NCBI RefSeq assembly: GCF_910596095.1
Contig: NC_056552.1
Coordinates: 16,999,111 to 17,063,110 of the forward strand
Direction of reading: 5' to 3'
From: Thunnus maccoyii
Lineage: Eukaryota > Chordata > Actinopteri > Scombriformes > Scombridae
DNA: 64,000 nucleotides
This document shows, in pieces, positions 52,363-64,000 of this stretch (its first letter is position 1; every line of letters begins with the position of its first letter). Made by a program: the position numbers and the translations under genes. The notes under the pieces are model-generated. The model was not told the origin of the DNA, made no database searches, and saw only the letters and a list, made by a program, of their open reading frames with translations.

Positions 52363-55300
52363 TTAACTGAGTGATGAACGAGCACTTTGGGAGCGCTCAG
52401 CCTCCTCTATCCCATGCAGCCTGCGGAGATGTGCGATCTCCTGTTTATACCTGCAGGTAGAGGTAAAGCTCGATAAAACAACTCCTCTGAAAGTGAACAT
52501 TATATGACTCACACATGCAGCGACTTCCTGACCTGCCCAGGTGGTTGTCAATATACTCCTGCAACTCCGACACCTGCGCTTCTGCAACTGTAGCTCTGGT
52601 GATGAGGAGAGCGCGCTCCTTCTCAGAGCTCCCCTGTTGGAAACAAAGGAACTCTTCAAACCACCTTTATGAAAGGAAATAGTCTATTTCATCAGGGAAA
52701 AGCCTTTAAAAGTGAAGTTGTAAAACAGGAAGATTTTAAGGGGTGAGAGAGTTTTGTTTACCAGTGTAGAGTCTATGATCTCCTTCAGCTGTTTCTGTAT
52801 GTCCAGCCAGGATTCCTCGCTTATCTGCTCCAGTTTTGCCGGCCTGATGGAGTCACATTTTTCATAAATTTCTATGTCAGCCACAGCTGACCACTTTTGT
52901 CAGTTATTAAAATACAAAAATGACACTCACTCCTGATGACTTAGAGTTTGAACTGGCATTTTGAGGACAGCCACCTGGAACAGAAAAGTCACCATCAACA
53001 CATTCATGTAAACCAGTGGAGCAATAAAAGATTTTGAGTATGTGACATTTTGCCTCTAAAAAGTGGAAAAACTGTTATTTCTTTTGTTTATTTGTTATTT
53101 ATTGTTATGGGAGCTTTATTGGTGGAGGCAATTTAGTAAGAAACACACATCTAAACAGGTTAAAGAAAATTCAATGATCCATATGTGCAAATATGTGTAA
53201 TTATCTCCTCTTTCATCCACCCTCTCTGCTGTCACAGCAATACAGCAAGTTTTCGTCATGTGCATGTGTGCATTTAAAAGGCCAATTAGGAAACTGGTAT
53301 AGCTGTATACATGGCCAAGAAATCATCCAGTAGAAATCTAACTGGTGAAATCACTGAAGAAGTCACTAAACTCATTGAGTTACAGCACCAAGTTAAGATT
53401 TAACAGCAACAAATCTCACGTCCGTCCATGTTACTGTTACATGATCTGCAATCTGCCTCTGCAGCAGGAATGCTTTTTGTCGCCCTAGGACATAAACTTT
53501 GAAGTCATGTTTTTCCAGTTCAGCACTCACAAAACAAATGCTCTAAGGCTTTATAATAGAGGAAGTATGGACACAAAGAAGAATCCCCACAGACCAAATA
53601 CAAGCATTCACCAGACAAAACAAAAGCAGATCAATCCACTTCAAAGCAGCCATCTTTCTTTTGCACTACCTGCTCTCGGGCCACCTGCAGCTGACCCTCC
53701 AGCCTTGCCTTGTCCTGCCAAAGGTGCTGGAGCTCCTTCTCAGTTTCATCTCTTAGCTCACTGGGATCCAGGCTGAAGCGGGCTTCTGGGGGTCCAGAGT
53801 CCAGACCGCTCTCTGGTTTGGCCAAAATCTGTTCCCTCTGAACCCTAATATCATGATGTATAGAGTGAGATGTAGGTGCAGATGTATTGATTTATAGACT
53901 GTTCATCCCCTCATAGTTATCAGGTTCTATCTGTGTTCCAAGTGGTTTTGAGTTATTGAGGTTCAAAGTTTTGACATCCTAGTTAGCAAAACTGATACAC
54001 ACCACAGATCTCTTATTTGTAAAATGTAATGTACTCTAAAAATATTATATCAAAATCCTATCACATTTTACATGGGGTTATAGTCAGGTGATAATTGACA
54101 TTGTGGGTGTATGTGATGTGCTGTTGTGTGTAGCTTTGTATTTTGTATGGTGTGTTCTGTGTGGTTTTTTTGGGTGGTTCTTTTTTTGTTTTGTTTTTGT
54201 TTGTTTTTTTGTTTGTTTTTTTGCTTTGTACTGTTTTTTGTTGTGCTGTTGTATGTTTTGATTGTGGGGGACTATGGATGCAAATTAGCTTCGAGCTAAC
54301 TCCGGTGCAGTGCATCTTTAATGTTTAAAACTGCACACTGTCCCAATCAATAAATAAATCAAATAGATTTCAACTCTGAGAACTCTTTTTGTTTGGGATT
54401 ATAAGGTTCGATCTGCCGAGGCCTCACAGAAAGTGATTTTGTTGAAAAAAGTAGACAGATTAGTCTTATTTTCTTTTAATACACAAAATCAGTGTATCAA
54501 CTAATGAAGGGAGTTATAATTTACAATATTTGGCCACAGACAACAATTTAGCTGTTTGCTTTAAATTTAGACATAACTACACTTGGTTTTCACTGACAGA
54601 TTTGACCTGATAATACTGTTAATCAAGTTTTACTGACAACAAAATTCAAGAAAATTGGAAAAAAAACACTCATTTGTTGTTGTTGTTGTTGTTTTACTGC
54701 AGTCTCTATTTCTCTTCATTGCAGAGCCTTTCTTGTCCTTTTCTGCTCCCAAATTTACTTAAGTAACTTAAGTCGTTAATAATAACAGTAATTTTTGGTA
54801 ACAACTGTGCTAACTGTGTAATTAAACTCAGCAAGCTAGCTGACTAGCATGGTAGCTAATTTGCTTCTCACTGAGCTCAAACAAGATTAGAAAAAAAAAC
54901 TGACTTTAACTCAGTGTTTGTATCAGTGTCATACATAATTATTCTGATAAAATAATCAATTTGGAGGTTTCAAAACTTAAGAGCTTTTCAGCTCCTTTAA
55001 CCAGAGAGGCAGAACCTGATTCTCCTCCTGTCTACATCCAGAGATCTGATTGATGTTCTGCAGATGGAGCCTTATAGCACCATGTTTGAGATTGATTTTT
55101 GAGATGCAACCTTTTCTTTTCGCAAACTTCAGGGCCAATAATGCAGAAAAACTATACAAAATATGAAGCTTAATATGTATAGCAAGATGTTTGTGGCTTG
55201 GTGTATATAACCTGAATAGTACTAATAGACAAGTAAACACACGTGTCCAAAGCAAAAAATAGCAGAACATATAATGTACAAACTGTCACCTGTATGCAAT

Positions 55301-58300
55301 AAGTAGGGCGTGATGGGTCTTGGTGATCTTTTGTAGTCTCTTCTTATAGGAGCGAGCAGCAGAGGCGAGCTGCTCCTCTCTGACCCTGTAGGATGAACGA
55401 ACATCTTGCAGCATGTCGTCCACAAACACCTTCATCTTACTTCCCTCTGAAGGGGTTTTATTTTCTCCACATGCATCGATGTAATCCTGAATGAAACACA
55501 TGCAGATAGATGTCATGGTGGGGGCGGATGTTGTGCTGAAGGACTTTACCGACATATAAGTGTTTGTACTGCTACTCACAGCTAAGTCCTGTAAATAACA
55601 CACCAGTCTTGTGCGGTATTCCTCATTAAGCTCTTTGACTTGCAGCTGCAGCTTTGAGTTCTCTTCTTCTACCTCCTTCACTTGGCTCTGAGAGCACATG
55701 AGGGCCTTGAAAGGAAGCAACACAAACACAAAATCATCCAAGTGATTTGAATTTGAACACATGTCCTCCATGTAACTTCTGTAACTTGCAAAAGAAATTT
55801 CTTTAACATTCAATCAGAGGCTGCAGGACAGTGATAGTATCTTTAATGATCGTAGGAATGTTATGTAAAGTATCAGTAGCTGGGATGCTTCATGCTCACC
55901 GCACTCTGCTCTGATAGCTTCTGCTGACTATTATGGATTGCTCTCTTGTTCTCCTGGTGCTCTTTACCCATGGCCTCCCTGATGACCAAACACAGGCTCA
56001 ACCACAAAAGACTAGTGACCAAAATCCAAAGACAGCCACATCACAGGAGGAGGCAAAGAGACCACATCACACACACACACAGCAAATAAAGCCGCAGCTT
56101 TAAACTAGAACTAAGAGCTAAAAATCAAAGAGGAAACCGCAGAGCAGATGTGATGAACACCAGGACATACATCCAGAGATGTGTATCAATGACTGGAAAT
56201 GGAAAGATAATGACGTTTCATCTTAATTAGGCTTGTGCACGAGTAAATGACAAACATTCACGGGCCCTCACACTTGCTCTTCTAGTTTCTTCTGCTGCTC
56301 CTTGTAGCTGTTCTTCATTTTCTCCAGCATGTCTTTGATCTCATCTTGGTTTCCAAGTAGCTATGTGAGAATAGAGGAAAGAAATGGCATAGGGGAAGCT
56401 ACTGAAACTCCAGTCAAACAGTTTTCTTACTGTAAAACAAACGGGCTGGCCACTGTTCCAACAAGGAGATATAATGTATTTTGTACAGAGATACTCACAG
56501 TTTTTTCTATAGTTTTTTGCTCCTTGTCCAAAGCTGCCAGATCCTCGGGCTGTTAATACAGTGTAAAAGTGGGCAACTGTAATATTTCAAATTTAATATT
56601 TAGCCCAGTTTATCCTAAAATTAAAACTGGTCAAATGAGAATATTATATACATACATAGTACTTTTACAATCCCAAAACAACGGTTAATTTTGTGTGACC
56701 GAGGCTTTCTCAGTGAGTAAAAAACAAGACCAGAGGTACATCATCATGTTCCTCACATTGCATGTAGAAATGTGAGAAACATATTCTGCTTATGTTGGAG
56801 TGTCAATAGGAATTTTCTTTTGGATGTCTGGAGTGGGACCAGCATGCTTTGTGTCTGTTTATTTTAAGAAATGATTCTATCTTAAAGTCCCCCTCCACTT
56901 AAAAATATGTTTTTCCTCTTGTTCATACAGTTGGATGCTTGAGCTTCACTGTGCAGAATGATTTATGTGCAGTTTGACACTAGAAGGCTGTTTTCACATT
57001 TAACTACTGAAAGTGGAAAATTTCTTTGTGCTTATTGAAAATCCGATTTTAAGGGTTGGGCCTATGAGCGTGATTTGTGACATCATGCCAATTTGGAGCC
57101 GATTTTAGTCCAATATTCAACTTACACAAGTGTGATGTGGAAACTTGAAGCCTTCAGTGCACAAACACTGAGAATGAACTTTACAGTGAAGTAGGAGACA
57201 TCTTGTGTCCAGCAGTTAAACTTTTAAAATGAAATATATTTGCATATTCATAGAATCTAGAATTTTTTAATGAGGGAGTAATTTTAAGGATTTTAACGTG
57301 GTAATTATACTTTTTTGTGGAAAAAACATGTCACAGAGTATTTTTAAACATCTCAATACATGTCTGGAGGGGATCTTTAATTTACCTTTAAAGTACCACT
57401 ATTACTGTCTCACCTTAACTCTGTTATGTGACATGCGGCTGATTAAGGCCCGCACCCTGTCCAGCTCTCTGTGAAGGCCCTGGGTGGTATTCTTAACACT
57501 CTGCTGCTGCTCCTCCAGCTGTCTGCGGAGGACGTCCTGAGCTTGGGCCAAGGCCAGCAACTCGGCACTCAGCTCCTCGCTTTGAGCGAGCTCTTTGTCA
57601 TGGGCCTCAACCAGAGCCAGGTAGTTCTTCTTGAGTGTGGCGTACTCCTCTGTCAATTCTTGGCCACTCTTCTCTCCCACTTTCAGTCGAGCCTCGGCTG
57701 ACTGGAGTTCCCCGAGTAACTTGTCTCGCGCCATCTCGAGCTCTGTTATCACACTGTTTTGGTTCAGTATCTAAGCAGGGGAAATAAAGAGCAGCACAGA
57801 CAGCCTCATTGCTTCAGGATTAAACTTTGAGCAGGGCTGTAGTGGAGGGTAAACCTCTGAAAATGCAATTTAACCCTTAGAATGTGAAGGAATTCTCCAT
57901 CCCAGCTGTCTGGCCTTCTGCGGGTCAAGCTGACTTCTCTTCACGGTTGTTCTCATGGGAACTTGCACTTAAGTATATTATGTTATCACTCAAGCCAAGG
58001 CTGTCTGCTAAACCAGTGGTTCTCAAATTGGGGTCCGAGTACCCCTAGGGGTGCTTGAGGGGGTTCCAGGGGGTCCCCAGCAAAAAGGGGAATAATTTAT
58101 TTTCACTATAATTCCAACCATAAGTAACACAATAACAAAATGTTTGATTATTTTGGTCATGGGTTTCATATACTTTGTGTAATAAAACATCTAAAAGCAA
58201 AATCTTATCAGACGGGGATCCGTTGTCTAATTTGTGTCAGTTTGGGGATCCTTGATGTGAAAAAGTCAAAAACTACTCTGCTAAACTAATTCTGATCTGG

Positions 58301-59279
58301 ACTTTAGGTGTTGCTTACCTCTCTGCCTTCAGATTTTAGGTAGCATCTCATGGTGTCAACTCTGTGCACTAAAACTGTATCCAAATGTCGTGTTAATCAA
58401 ATAAGTGTCAGTAAATTATTTTGCTTAAGACATTGAAGGTTTCCTGGTACTTTCTGAAATACAACTCCAGATTTCCATCACATAGAATACAGTTTCCCCA
58501 GACTTTTTTAGGCTGATTAAATCTTTCTTGTCCTCAAATCCTTTTATTGTGAAACAAAAAAGTAAAGATTAGTGCTGTATACAGATATATCACACTCATT
58601 AGAAGTATGCTCAGTTGAAATGAGTATCTGTTATACTCATCAGATAAAGGCCTGAGTTTATCCACTGTTTTTATTTATCACTTCAGATAAACCCTCACCT
58701 TGTTTTTTAGCTCAAATGTCTCTTCTTCAAACTGCTCTCTCGTCTTGTTTGTCTGAATTTTCTCCTCCACAAGCTCCTTAGATATCTGAAAGATGACGGG
58801 AAAAAGAAATGCCTCTGCTTTTAGGTTATATATACTGAACAGATACAGCACATTGTACCTATAGTTAATGTATACTTGACATATTGTACCTTCAGTCTCT
58901 CCTCTTCACTCTGGACTAGCCTGCAGGACAGATCTGTGTTGGAGCTGGCCAGATGACCTAGTCTGCTCTCTAAGTAACCCACTTTAGCAAAAAGTCGTTC
59001 ATTTTTGTCAAATAGCTGCAACTACAGTGAGGTGAAAAGAAACAGACTTGTTTACAATGAAGGTACATTCCCTGAAATCCTTTCAGTTAACAAAATTATT
59101 TGTCCAAATCACCTGTTGATTGTGTTGCAAATAAAAATAATAATACAACAACCATATGAAGACTGACAACTGACTGACAGCAAGACTATTCATTTACTTA
59201 CATTTTCCGCTGTTAGAGCATGAAGTCGCTCCTCAAGTTCATTTGAAGATGGCTGGTGGTCCCGTGTGTCTGTGTCCAT
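52363..59279 (-). CDS. ccdc78: CCDC78, coiled-coil deuterosome protein (centriole amplification)
   Basis: Exons that join in frame: 59279-59202, 59021-58890, 58785-58699, 57770-57414, 56549-56499, 56360-56272, 55978-55900, 55705-55580, 55486-55290 and 53844-53670; then after an unsettled stretch 52893-52762, 52633-52533 and 52450-52363 (stop). The predicted length is about 580-600 residues, longer than human CCDC78. Exons 3-4 carry ISKELVEEKIQTNKTREQF leading to ELKNK, matching human QISKELVDIQI and its following helix (DUF4472). Exon 9 has ARSYKKRLQKITKTHHALL then IAYR, matching human ARSYHKRLVDLSRRHEELL. Most of the protein is heptad-rich coiled coil. CCDC78 acts in deuterosome-based centriole assembly in multiciliated cells. 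Exon 10 ends in phase 0 but the likely exon at 52975-52931 (GCPQNASSNSKSSG) needs phase 1, so an exon is missing from my model. Confidence 0.88.
54090..54260. repeat. G/T-only low-complexity stretch in ccdc78 intron 9
   Basis: The plus strand is almost free of C, with runs of T interrupted by single G. Frames on the minus strand here are lysine/threonine-rich artefacts. Confidence 0.8.
56882..57380. mobile_element. TTAA-flanked DNA element, copy 3 (most complete), in ccdc78 intron 4
   Basis: Starts TTAAAGTCCCCCTCCAC and ends TGTCTGGAGGGGATCTTTAA; the ends form an imperfect inverted repeat beginning TTAAAG, with TTAA at both borders. 499 bp, no reading frame. Same family as the copies at 26668 and 34245. 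Confidence 0.75.
58014..58280. mobile_element. hAT MITE in ccdc78 intron 3
   Basis: Starts CAGTGGTTCTCAAATTGGGG, the usual start of a widespread hAT MITE group, and ends AAAAACTACTCTG, a weak inverted match. CTAAAC precedes the left end and CTAAACTA follows the right end, so a 6-8 bp target duplication is likely. 267 bp. Confidence 0.65.
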
Positions 59280-59888
59280 CTTGTTTCAGAGTCAACAGCT
59301 TCATGATTTCACGCCTTCACTGTTTCTACCAACAGCATGTTGCTATGGCTTAACAGCACAAATATAACTGGTCTGGGCAGTTTTTCATACTTCATTTTAC
59401 ACAGACGATTACTGTGTATTCATGTATTTAAAGAACACCACAAATGTCATTGTAAATATAATTAAGTCAGAAAAAGGCTCATCATGGTGTCTTTGACTTT
59501 CACCACTACCTTGAAACTGATTCTGTAAGGTTTAAAATATTTACAGGAAGATTTGTTTTCATATTTTCCCTATTATATCACATGAAACAGACTCCATAGG
59601 GACCTCTGTGCTTAATTGCTGCTTGTAAATGATTTGGTCATTTATTTTCAGCCTCAGAAACATCAAGGCCTATTCAAAGGCAGCCTCTCTCTTGTACAGT
59701 GTATTCAGTGTGTAGGTTGGTAATGTTGTTGACAACAGCGCCCTCCTGTGAACTGCTGTTCTGTGACAATATGTTCTCACAATTACCTTGTGTCTTTTGG
59801 AAATTGCTAACTTTATATCAGTGTTAAGAAAAGCTTTGTGTTATGGTTAATTAATGGGTATCATGTGACCTGGCAATCAGGTAACATT

Positions 59889-59894
59889 TTTATT
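59889..59894 (-). terminator. Candidate poly(A) signal of ift140
   Basis: AATAAA on the minus strand about 1.08 kb past the ift140 stop. Another is near 59641. Choice uncertain. Confidence 0.3.
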
Positions 59895-60400
59895 ATGTGT
59901 GTGAGTGACTAAGTGACAGACTTACATGTTTAAACTTAAACACAAACTGTGCTCACTTCCCATTTTCATCAGTGTGTTACGTCTATTGAAGTAGGCCTAT
60001 GAAAACCATTTCTAATATAGGTCAAACAGTGCAATTAAATTTTTAAAAATGTTTTATAGAATTTTACAATATATAGCAACAGAGCAATGTAATGTAAAAT
60101 ACAATTCACAATCTCAGATGCTAAGTAGAAATGGCCTCCCAGTTTATCAAAAATAGCTGCAAAATACTTAACAGAGATATATGCTTTGACTCTGAGAGGA
60201 TATTTACAATTAATACACAAGTTGAGTAAAAAATACATTGTACCAAATGCATGTAATCGACATAATCAGATCTGTCGATAAATATATAACAAACAGCACA
60301 TTCGGAGCCACACTGAAAATAGAAACTTCAGTTCAAAGAAGGCAACAACCTGTGTTCATCATTTATCAGTGATTCTTTTGCTGTCATTGCCCTCTTTTCC

Positions 60401-60413
60401 TGACCTTTGACCT
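60401..60413 (-). promoter_or_regulatory. Perfect consensus DR1 (AGGTCAAAGGTCA on the minus strand)
   Basis: TGACCTTTGACCT on the plus strand, the textbook HNF4/PPAR-RXR element. It falls in the presumed ift140 3' UTR, so it may be chance or a ccdc78-side enhancer. Confidence 0.4.
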
Positions 60414-60973
60414 TTTTCCTGACTTTGTTTTCGAGAAATACAAACCTGTGTTCATTAGTCTGTACCAGTCTGCATAAAAAAGCAGCTATAAAAATAATGA
60501 AACCAGGATTTAAGGTAGAAAAGGAGAAATAATTCTTTTGTGAATGACACAGGTTAAGTGTTCAATATTTTGGAAAATAGGGTGACGATTCAGTAGAATT
60601 GTATCTAATGTAGACCTAGTGTATATCTGAATGCACTACCCCTGCATTAGATTAAAAGACTGCCTTCATTTTTCCTCTGTCTTTGCTCCACATTGCTTCT
60701 CCATTATGTGATTATTATTAAGTGCCCTTTACTTACATATTACAACCAATTACTGTGCTGATTTTACCAATGTGACTTTAGTTGGTGTTTCTGACATATC
60801 CTCATGTTGCTGTTTTCTTCAGAACCAACAGCACAGTCATTCCCGGTGAGAGAAAGTGCAGACTCTTGCATATTCATCTGTGTGAAAATGAAGGGTCTTC
60901 ATGTGCACGAATAAGGAAGCTAAATATATATAGAAAAATATTGTTTAACAAGATTGAAATTACAAGTGAGATT

Positions 60974-63702
60974 TTAGGACACATTTAAGTCTTCCTCCAC
61001 TTCATCCTCCTCCTTCACGCTGTTCCTGCGGTCACCACGATCCATGGTTATGCCCATCTCTTTTTGCAGGGCCTCTAGGCTGGCCTGGCTTATATAGTAC
61101 CTAACGTTCTGCGATGGCAACAACTTCTGGAGCTCCTCAAGCTTCCTGTAGGCCTGGAGAAGACGGATGAAAAGAAAACAGAAAGCTGAGTGTTTGATCA
61201 AGGACTTTTGAGGCTTTAGAGATGTAAATCTGGAGAAATTGATTTAAAATTATGATGCTTCCACAGTTAACACTTTCTTTGACTTGATGCAGATGTTTTT
61301 TTGTCATTTCATCTATTAATAATAATATGAGAAAAAAAATGACAGTCACCACTTGGTAGTTGCCTTGCTGACAGTGGTGCTCGATCAAGAAACCAAACGC
61401 ATCCCCAATCCTGACAGCAGGGTCCAACTCTGGCTCCTCTAGCAAGGCTTCACATAACTGCACCGCCTCACCGGCATCCTCCGCATACAACCTGCAGACA
61501 AAAGACAAAAGCAAGGTTCAGATGAAGATCACAGCCAGACAGACCCTCCACAGAACAAACAAATAGTGTATATTTAGGGTATGACAGAGAAAAGAGGGAC
61601 TAGTTATGATAAGAAAAAGAAAAAATAAGAATCATACTCTTACCTGCGTGCGTGGACGAACTTCTTGATTAGGGTGATCTTATGTTGCAGGTCAGCCAGT
61701 CGTACTTCCTGTTGTCCAGATGAAGAGTCCTTTGATTTTGAGAGGCACTTGAAAGCCTCAGTCAAAGCATCCAGAGCCTTCTCATAGTTCTGGTAATCAT
61801 CGATTTCCACCTTTATAATGGTGACAAGAGAAAACTTTTTATTCAGTATTCCAACTTAATATCTTTCTTGAATATTTTTACAAACAAAAATAATACCACA
61901 GTAAACATACAGTACATTTTACTCTGAAGTTGCAACTATTACAAATTTTGTATCACTACATAGAATTTCTATGCTGAGCAATTTCAAGATCACTGTCTGA
62001 AAAACACTTCTCCCAAAATGTGTATTGTCAAATCATAACCACACAAGTACCAATGATGACCTTTGTGAATCTGACTGATATTTCTATGGTGAGATGCACT
62101 ACCTGAGCACAAGCTTCATAGAAGCCAGCGAGCAGGTTCGGTGCCCTCCCTTTAGTGTAGAAACCAATGATCGTCTTCAAGATCTCTGGATTTTTCCGCC
62201 AGTCTAGAGACTGAAGGTAGTTGGCAGCCATGATGAAGAGCTCCTTCTGACGGCAAACGTTGGCAAAAAATACTATTTTCTCCGTGTCGCCCGATTTGAG
62301 GAGAGCCCTCATAGCCTGTTTGAAAAAAAGATGTATTAATGTATGTATTATACATGTTACTCATGCCACATGACATTATATGACAGACTGAATATTTAAT
62401 GAAAAAAAAAGTAGTTTTCACCCTTCTTATCGCCCAGATACATGCTAGATGTTTTGCATCATTACCTTGAGCTTGTTTCCTGCCTGCGTGTATTTCTTGG
62501 TGGCCAGGTGGTAATTGCCCTGGCGCATGCAGCAGTCAGCTATCCTCTCCAGCAGATCCTTGCGGGCCGCTTCAGACAAGTCTTTTGAATCAGTTACAGT
62601 CATTCTCTCTGCAAGCTCCTCTGTGATGTTCAAGTTCTGGGTCACACACAGTTCCAGGGCTTGATGGTACTGGGCACACGTACATACGCAAAACAATATC
62701 CATCAATACACATAAGCAAGCACATATGAGCTCATTAGTCAATGTGTAGGTGCAGCATGTCTACACACACACACACACACAGAAAATGTCACACACAGGT
62801 ACCTTCTTGGCTGCTACCAGTAACTCCACAGCCTTTTCAAACTGGGAATGTTTGATAAAGAAGTCAGAGCAGCGTGCCAGGAGGGCAGGGTCAGAGTTCT
62901 CGTTCAGATCCTCAGCAATCAACTGAAGTGCAGAGAACTGTTGGGTGGCAAAGGCCAACTCCAGAGCTTTGGAGACATAACCAGCCTACAACAGAGAAAG
63001 GAGCAAAAAACATTCTGGTTCATATTTGGTACAAATAAAAACCAATAGAACTCACATGATGGGAGAAAGTGAATGTGTGTGCATTAAAAAATTTGCCTTT
63101 CCTCTTGACTTCCAACAGTATGAATATCTGTTGCAATATTGCCCTCTTGTGGAATGATTTAGAACTCATGCTCATAATGAATGTGGTCTGAGTGAGTTGT
63201 GACAGACCTTGTGATAGAGTGAGACAGCTCGGTCCATATGGGTGCCTTTCTCCTCGTAGTAACAGGCAGCCTCCATCATGTCCTCTGGGTTACTGAGCAG
63301 AGCCAGGTTCATCAGCTGGTCATCCAGACCATTCTCCTGGTCAGACACAACACATACAAGTCAACAAACTACTAGAAAAGAGGTCTAAAGCACATCAATA
63401 ACAGAGAATGAGAAAGTATTTTGAAGAAATTTAGACAATTCTGTGTTAATAAATCAGAATATAATAGGATAGCATTTCTGCCAATGAATACTTGTATGTT
63501 GGGAATTCACAGAGGTTTCTAACTGATCATGCTGCTGGCACATTGCAGAGTACTTTACCTTACAAAGTCGTATGGCGTTGTTGTAGGCCTGGGCTCGAGT
63601 GTAGAAGTGAACAGCCTGTTTGATGTCATCATGACCCTCATAATGTCTCGCCAGGTGGTATGATGCTGCCCTGTCTCCTGTGTCATTGGCTATCTCTGAT
63701 GC
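60974..63702 (-). CDS. ift140: IFT140, IFT-A complex subunit (C-terminal 453 residues; gene continues past the right edge)
   Basis: Eight exons join in frame: 63702-63559, 63336-63208, 62985-62803, 62669-62466, 62315-62103, 61810-61644, 61491-61350 and 61153-60974 (stop). All but one junction are phase 0. The first reads [20 protein letters not shown] and contains [13 protein letters not shown], matching IFT140 TPR repeats. Later landmarks are [40 protein letters not shown] and an acidic tail ending [12 protein letters not shown]. Human IFT140 is 1462 residues, so the N-terminal WD40 propellers and first TPRs lie off the window. IFT140 is a core of IFT-A, which drives retrograde transport and imports membrane proteins into cilia. 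Its stop lies 1.7 kb from the ccdc78 ATG on the same strand. Confidence 0.96.
62762..62781. repeat. (CA)n microsatellite in an ift140 intron
   Basis: CA run close to the donor of the exon 62985-62803. Confidence 0.9.
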
Positions 63703-63950
63703 CTGGTAAATAAATAAATCCATTATCACATTTGTGGACAATATTTTGTGGTCATACTCATCTGACAAAGATCTTTTAGTCACCCCACTAATTAAACTCA
63801 AAACAAAAGAAGACGGTGCATAACTTACTATATCTTAATATATCATATTACAGCAATACAGAGTAAAATCAATATGGAAGGCTGTCATTTTGAAACAATT
63901 TACATCTATATTTGAAAGAAAACTGTGTCCTCAAAATGAAATTATTGGTA

Positions 63951-64000
63951 ACACTTTATTTTACAGGTCCTTTACTTTATACATGTTTCAGTCTTGGGTA
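63951..64000 (+). repeat. Start of a dispersed repeat, cut by the window edge
   Basis: GGTAACACTTTATTTTACAG resembles the terminus of a common fish DNA-element repeat, and the same opening appears near 536 and 3285. It lies in an ift140 intron. Confidence 0.4.

Larger units (their letters stand above)
59280..60973. other. Gap between ift140 and ccdc78: ift140 3' UTR and ccdc78 promoter
   Basis: No exon seen. The left end must hold the ccdc78 promoter, including a half-conserved X-box (GTTGCTATGG at 59339-59348) about 60 bp before the ATG. The right end should be the ift140 3' UTR. A perfect DR1 lies at 60401-60413. Confidence 0.5.

Noticed and set aside
54061-54315. 84-codon Lys/Thr-rich minus-strand frame
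   Set aside because: Product of the G/T-only low-complexity tract.

Overview
The window looks like nuclear DNA of a spiny-rayed (acanthomorph) teleost fish. Genes are split by short GT-AG introns, CA/GT microsatellites are frequent, and the dispersed repeats are fish types: a tRNA-derived SINE, hAT MITEs, a TTAA-flanked DNA element and a foldback element. The gene content matches the human 16p13.3 neighbourhood (STUB1, METRN, CCDC78, IFT140). Assignments come from reading translated exons by eye; no database search was possible.

Layout. (1) 1-4.1 kb, minus strand: a tandem array of S1 (trypsin-fold) serine protease genes. One gene is complete (850-3040), exon 1 of a second runs off the left edge (307-358), and a decayed third copy lies at 3.77-4.10 kb. 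(2) 4.1-10.6 kb: non-coding, with a hAT-like element carrying a 187-bp palindrome. (3) 10.6-15.0 kb, minus strand: stub1 (CHIP), seven exons, 284 residues, with a SINE in intron 6 that itself carries a small hAT MITE. (4) 16-35 kb: a 19-kb gene-free stretch with repeats and possible conserved non-coding blocks. (5) 35.1-39.1 kb, plus strand: metrn (meteorin), four exons, 304 residues, whose first intron has a GC donor. (6) 39.1-52.3 kb: metrn 3' UTR, then a second gene-free stretch. (7) 52.4-59.3 kb, minus strand: ccdc78, about 14-15 exons, with one stretch (53.6-52.9 kb) whose splicing I could not settle. (8) 61.0-63.7 kb, minus strand: the last eight exons of ift140; the rest lies beyond the right edge.

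Ccdc78 (deuterosome, centriole amplification) and Ift140 (IFT-A, ciliary transport) are both ciliary and lie head-to-tail. Meteorin is a secreted neurotrophic factor and Stub1 a chaperone-linked ubiquitin ligase. I see no operon-like coupling and no new multi-gene system. The best leads are the altered active site of the protease, near-palindromic RFX X-boxes in stub1 and metrn introns, the GC-AG intron of metrn, perfect DR1 motifs, and several nested transposons with readable target-site duplications. I saw no retroviral or other virus-derived element.
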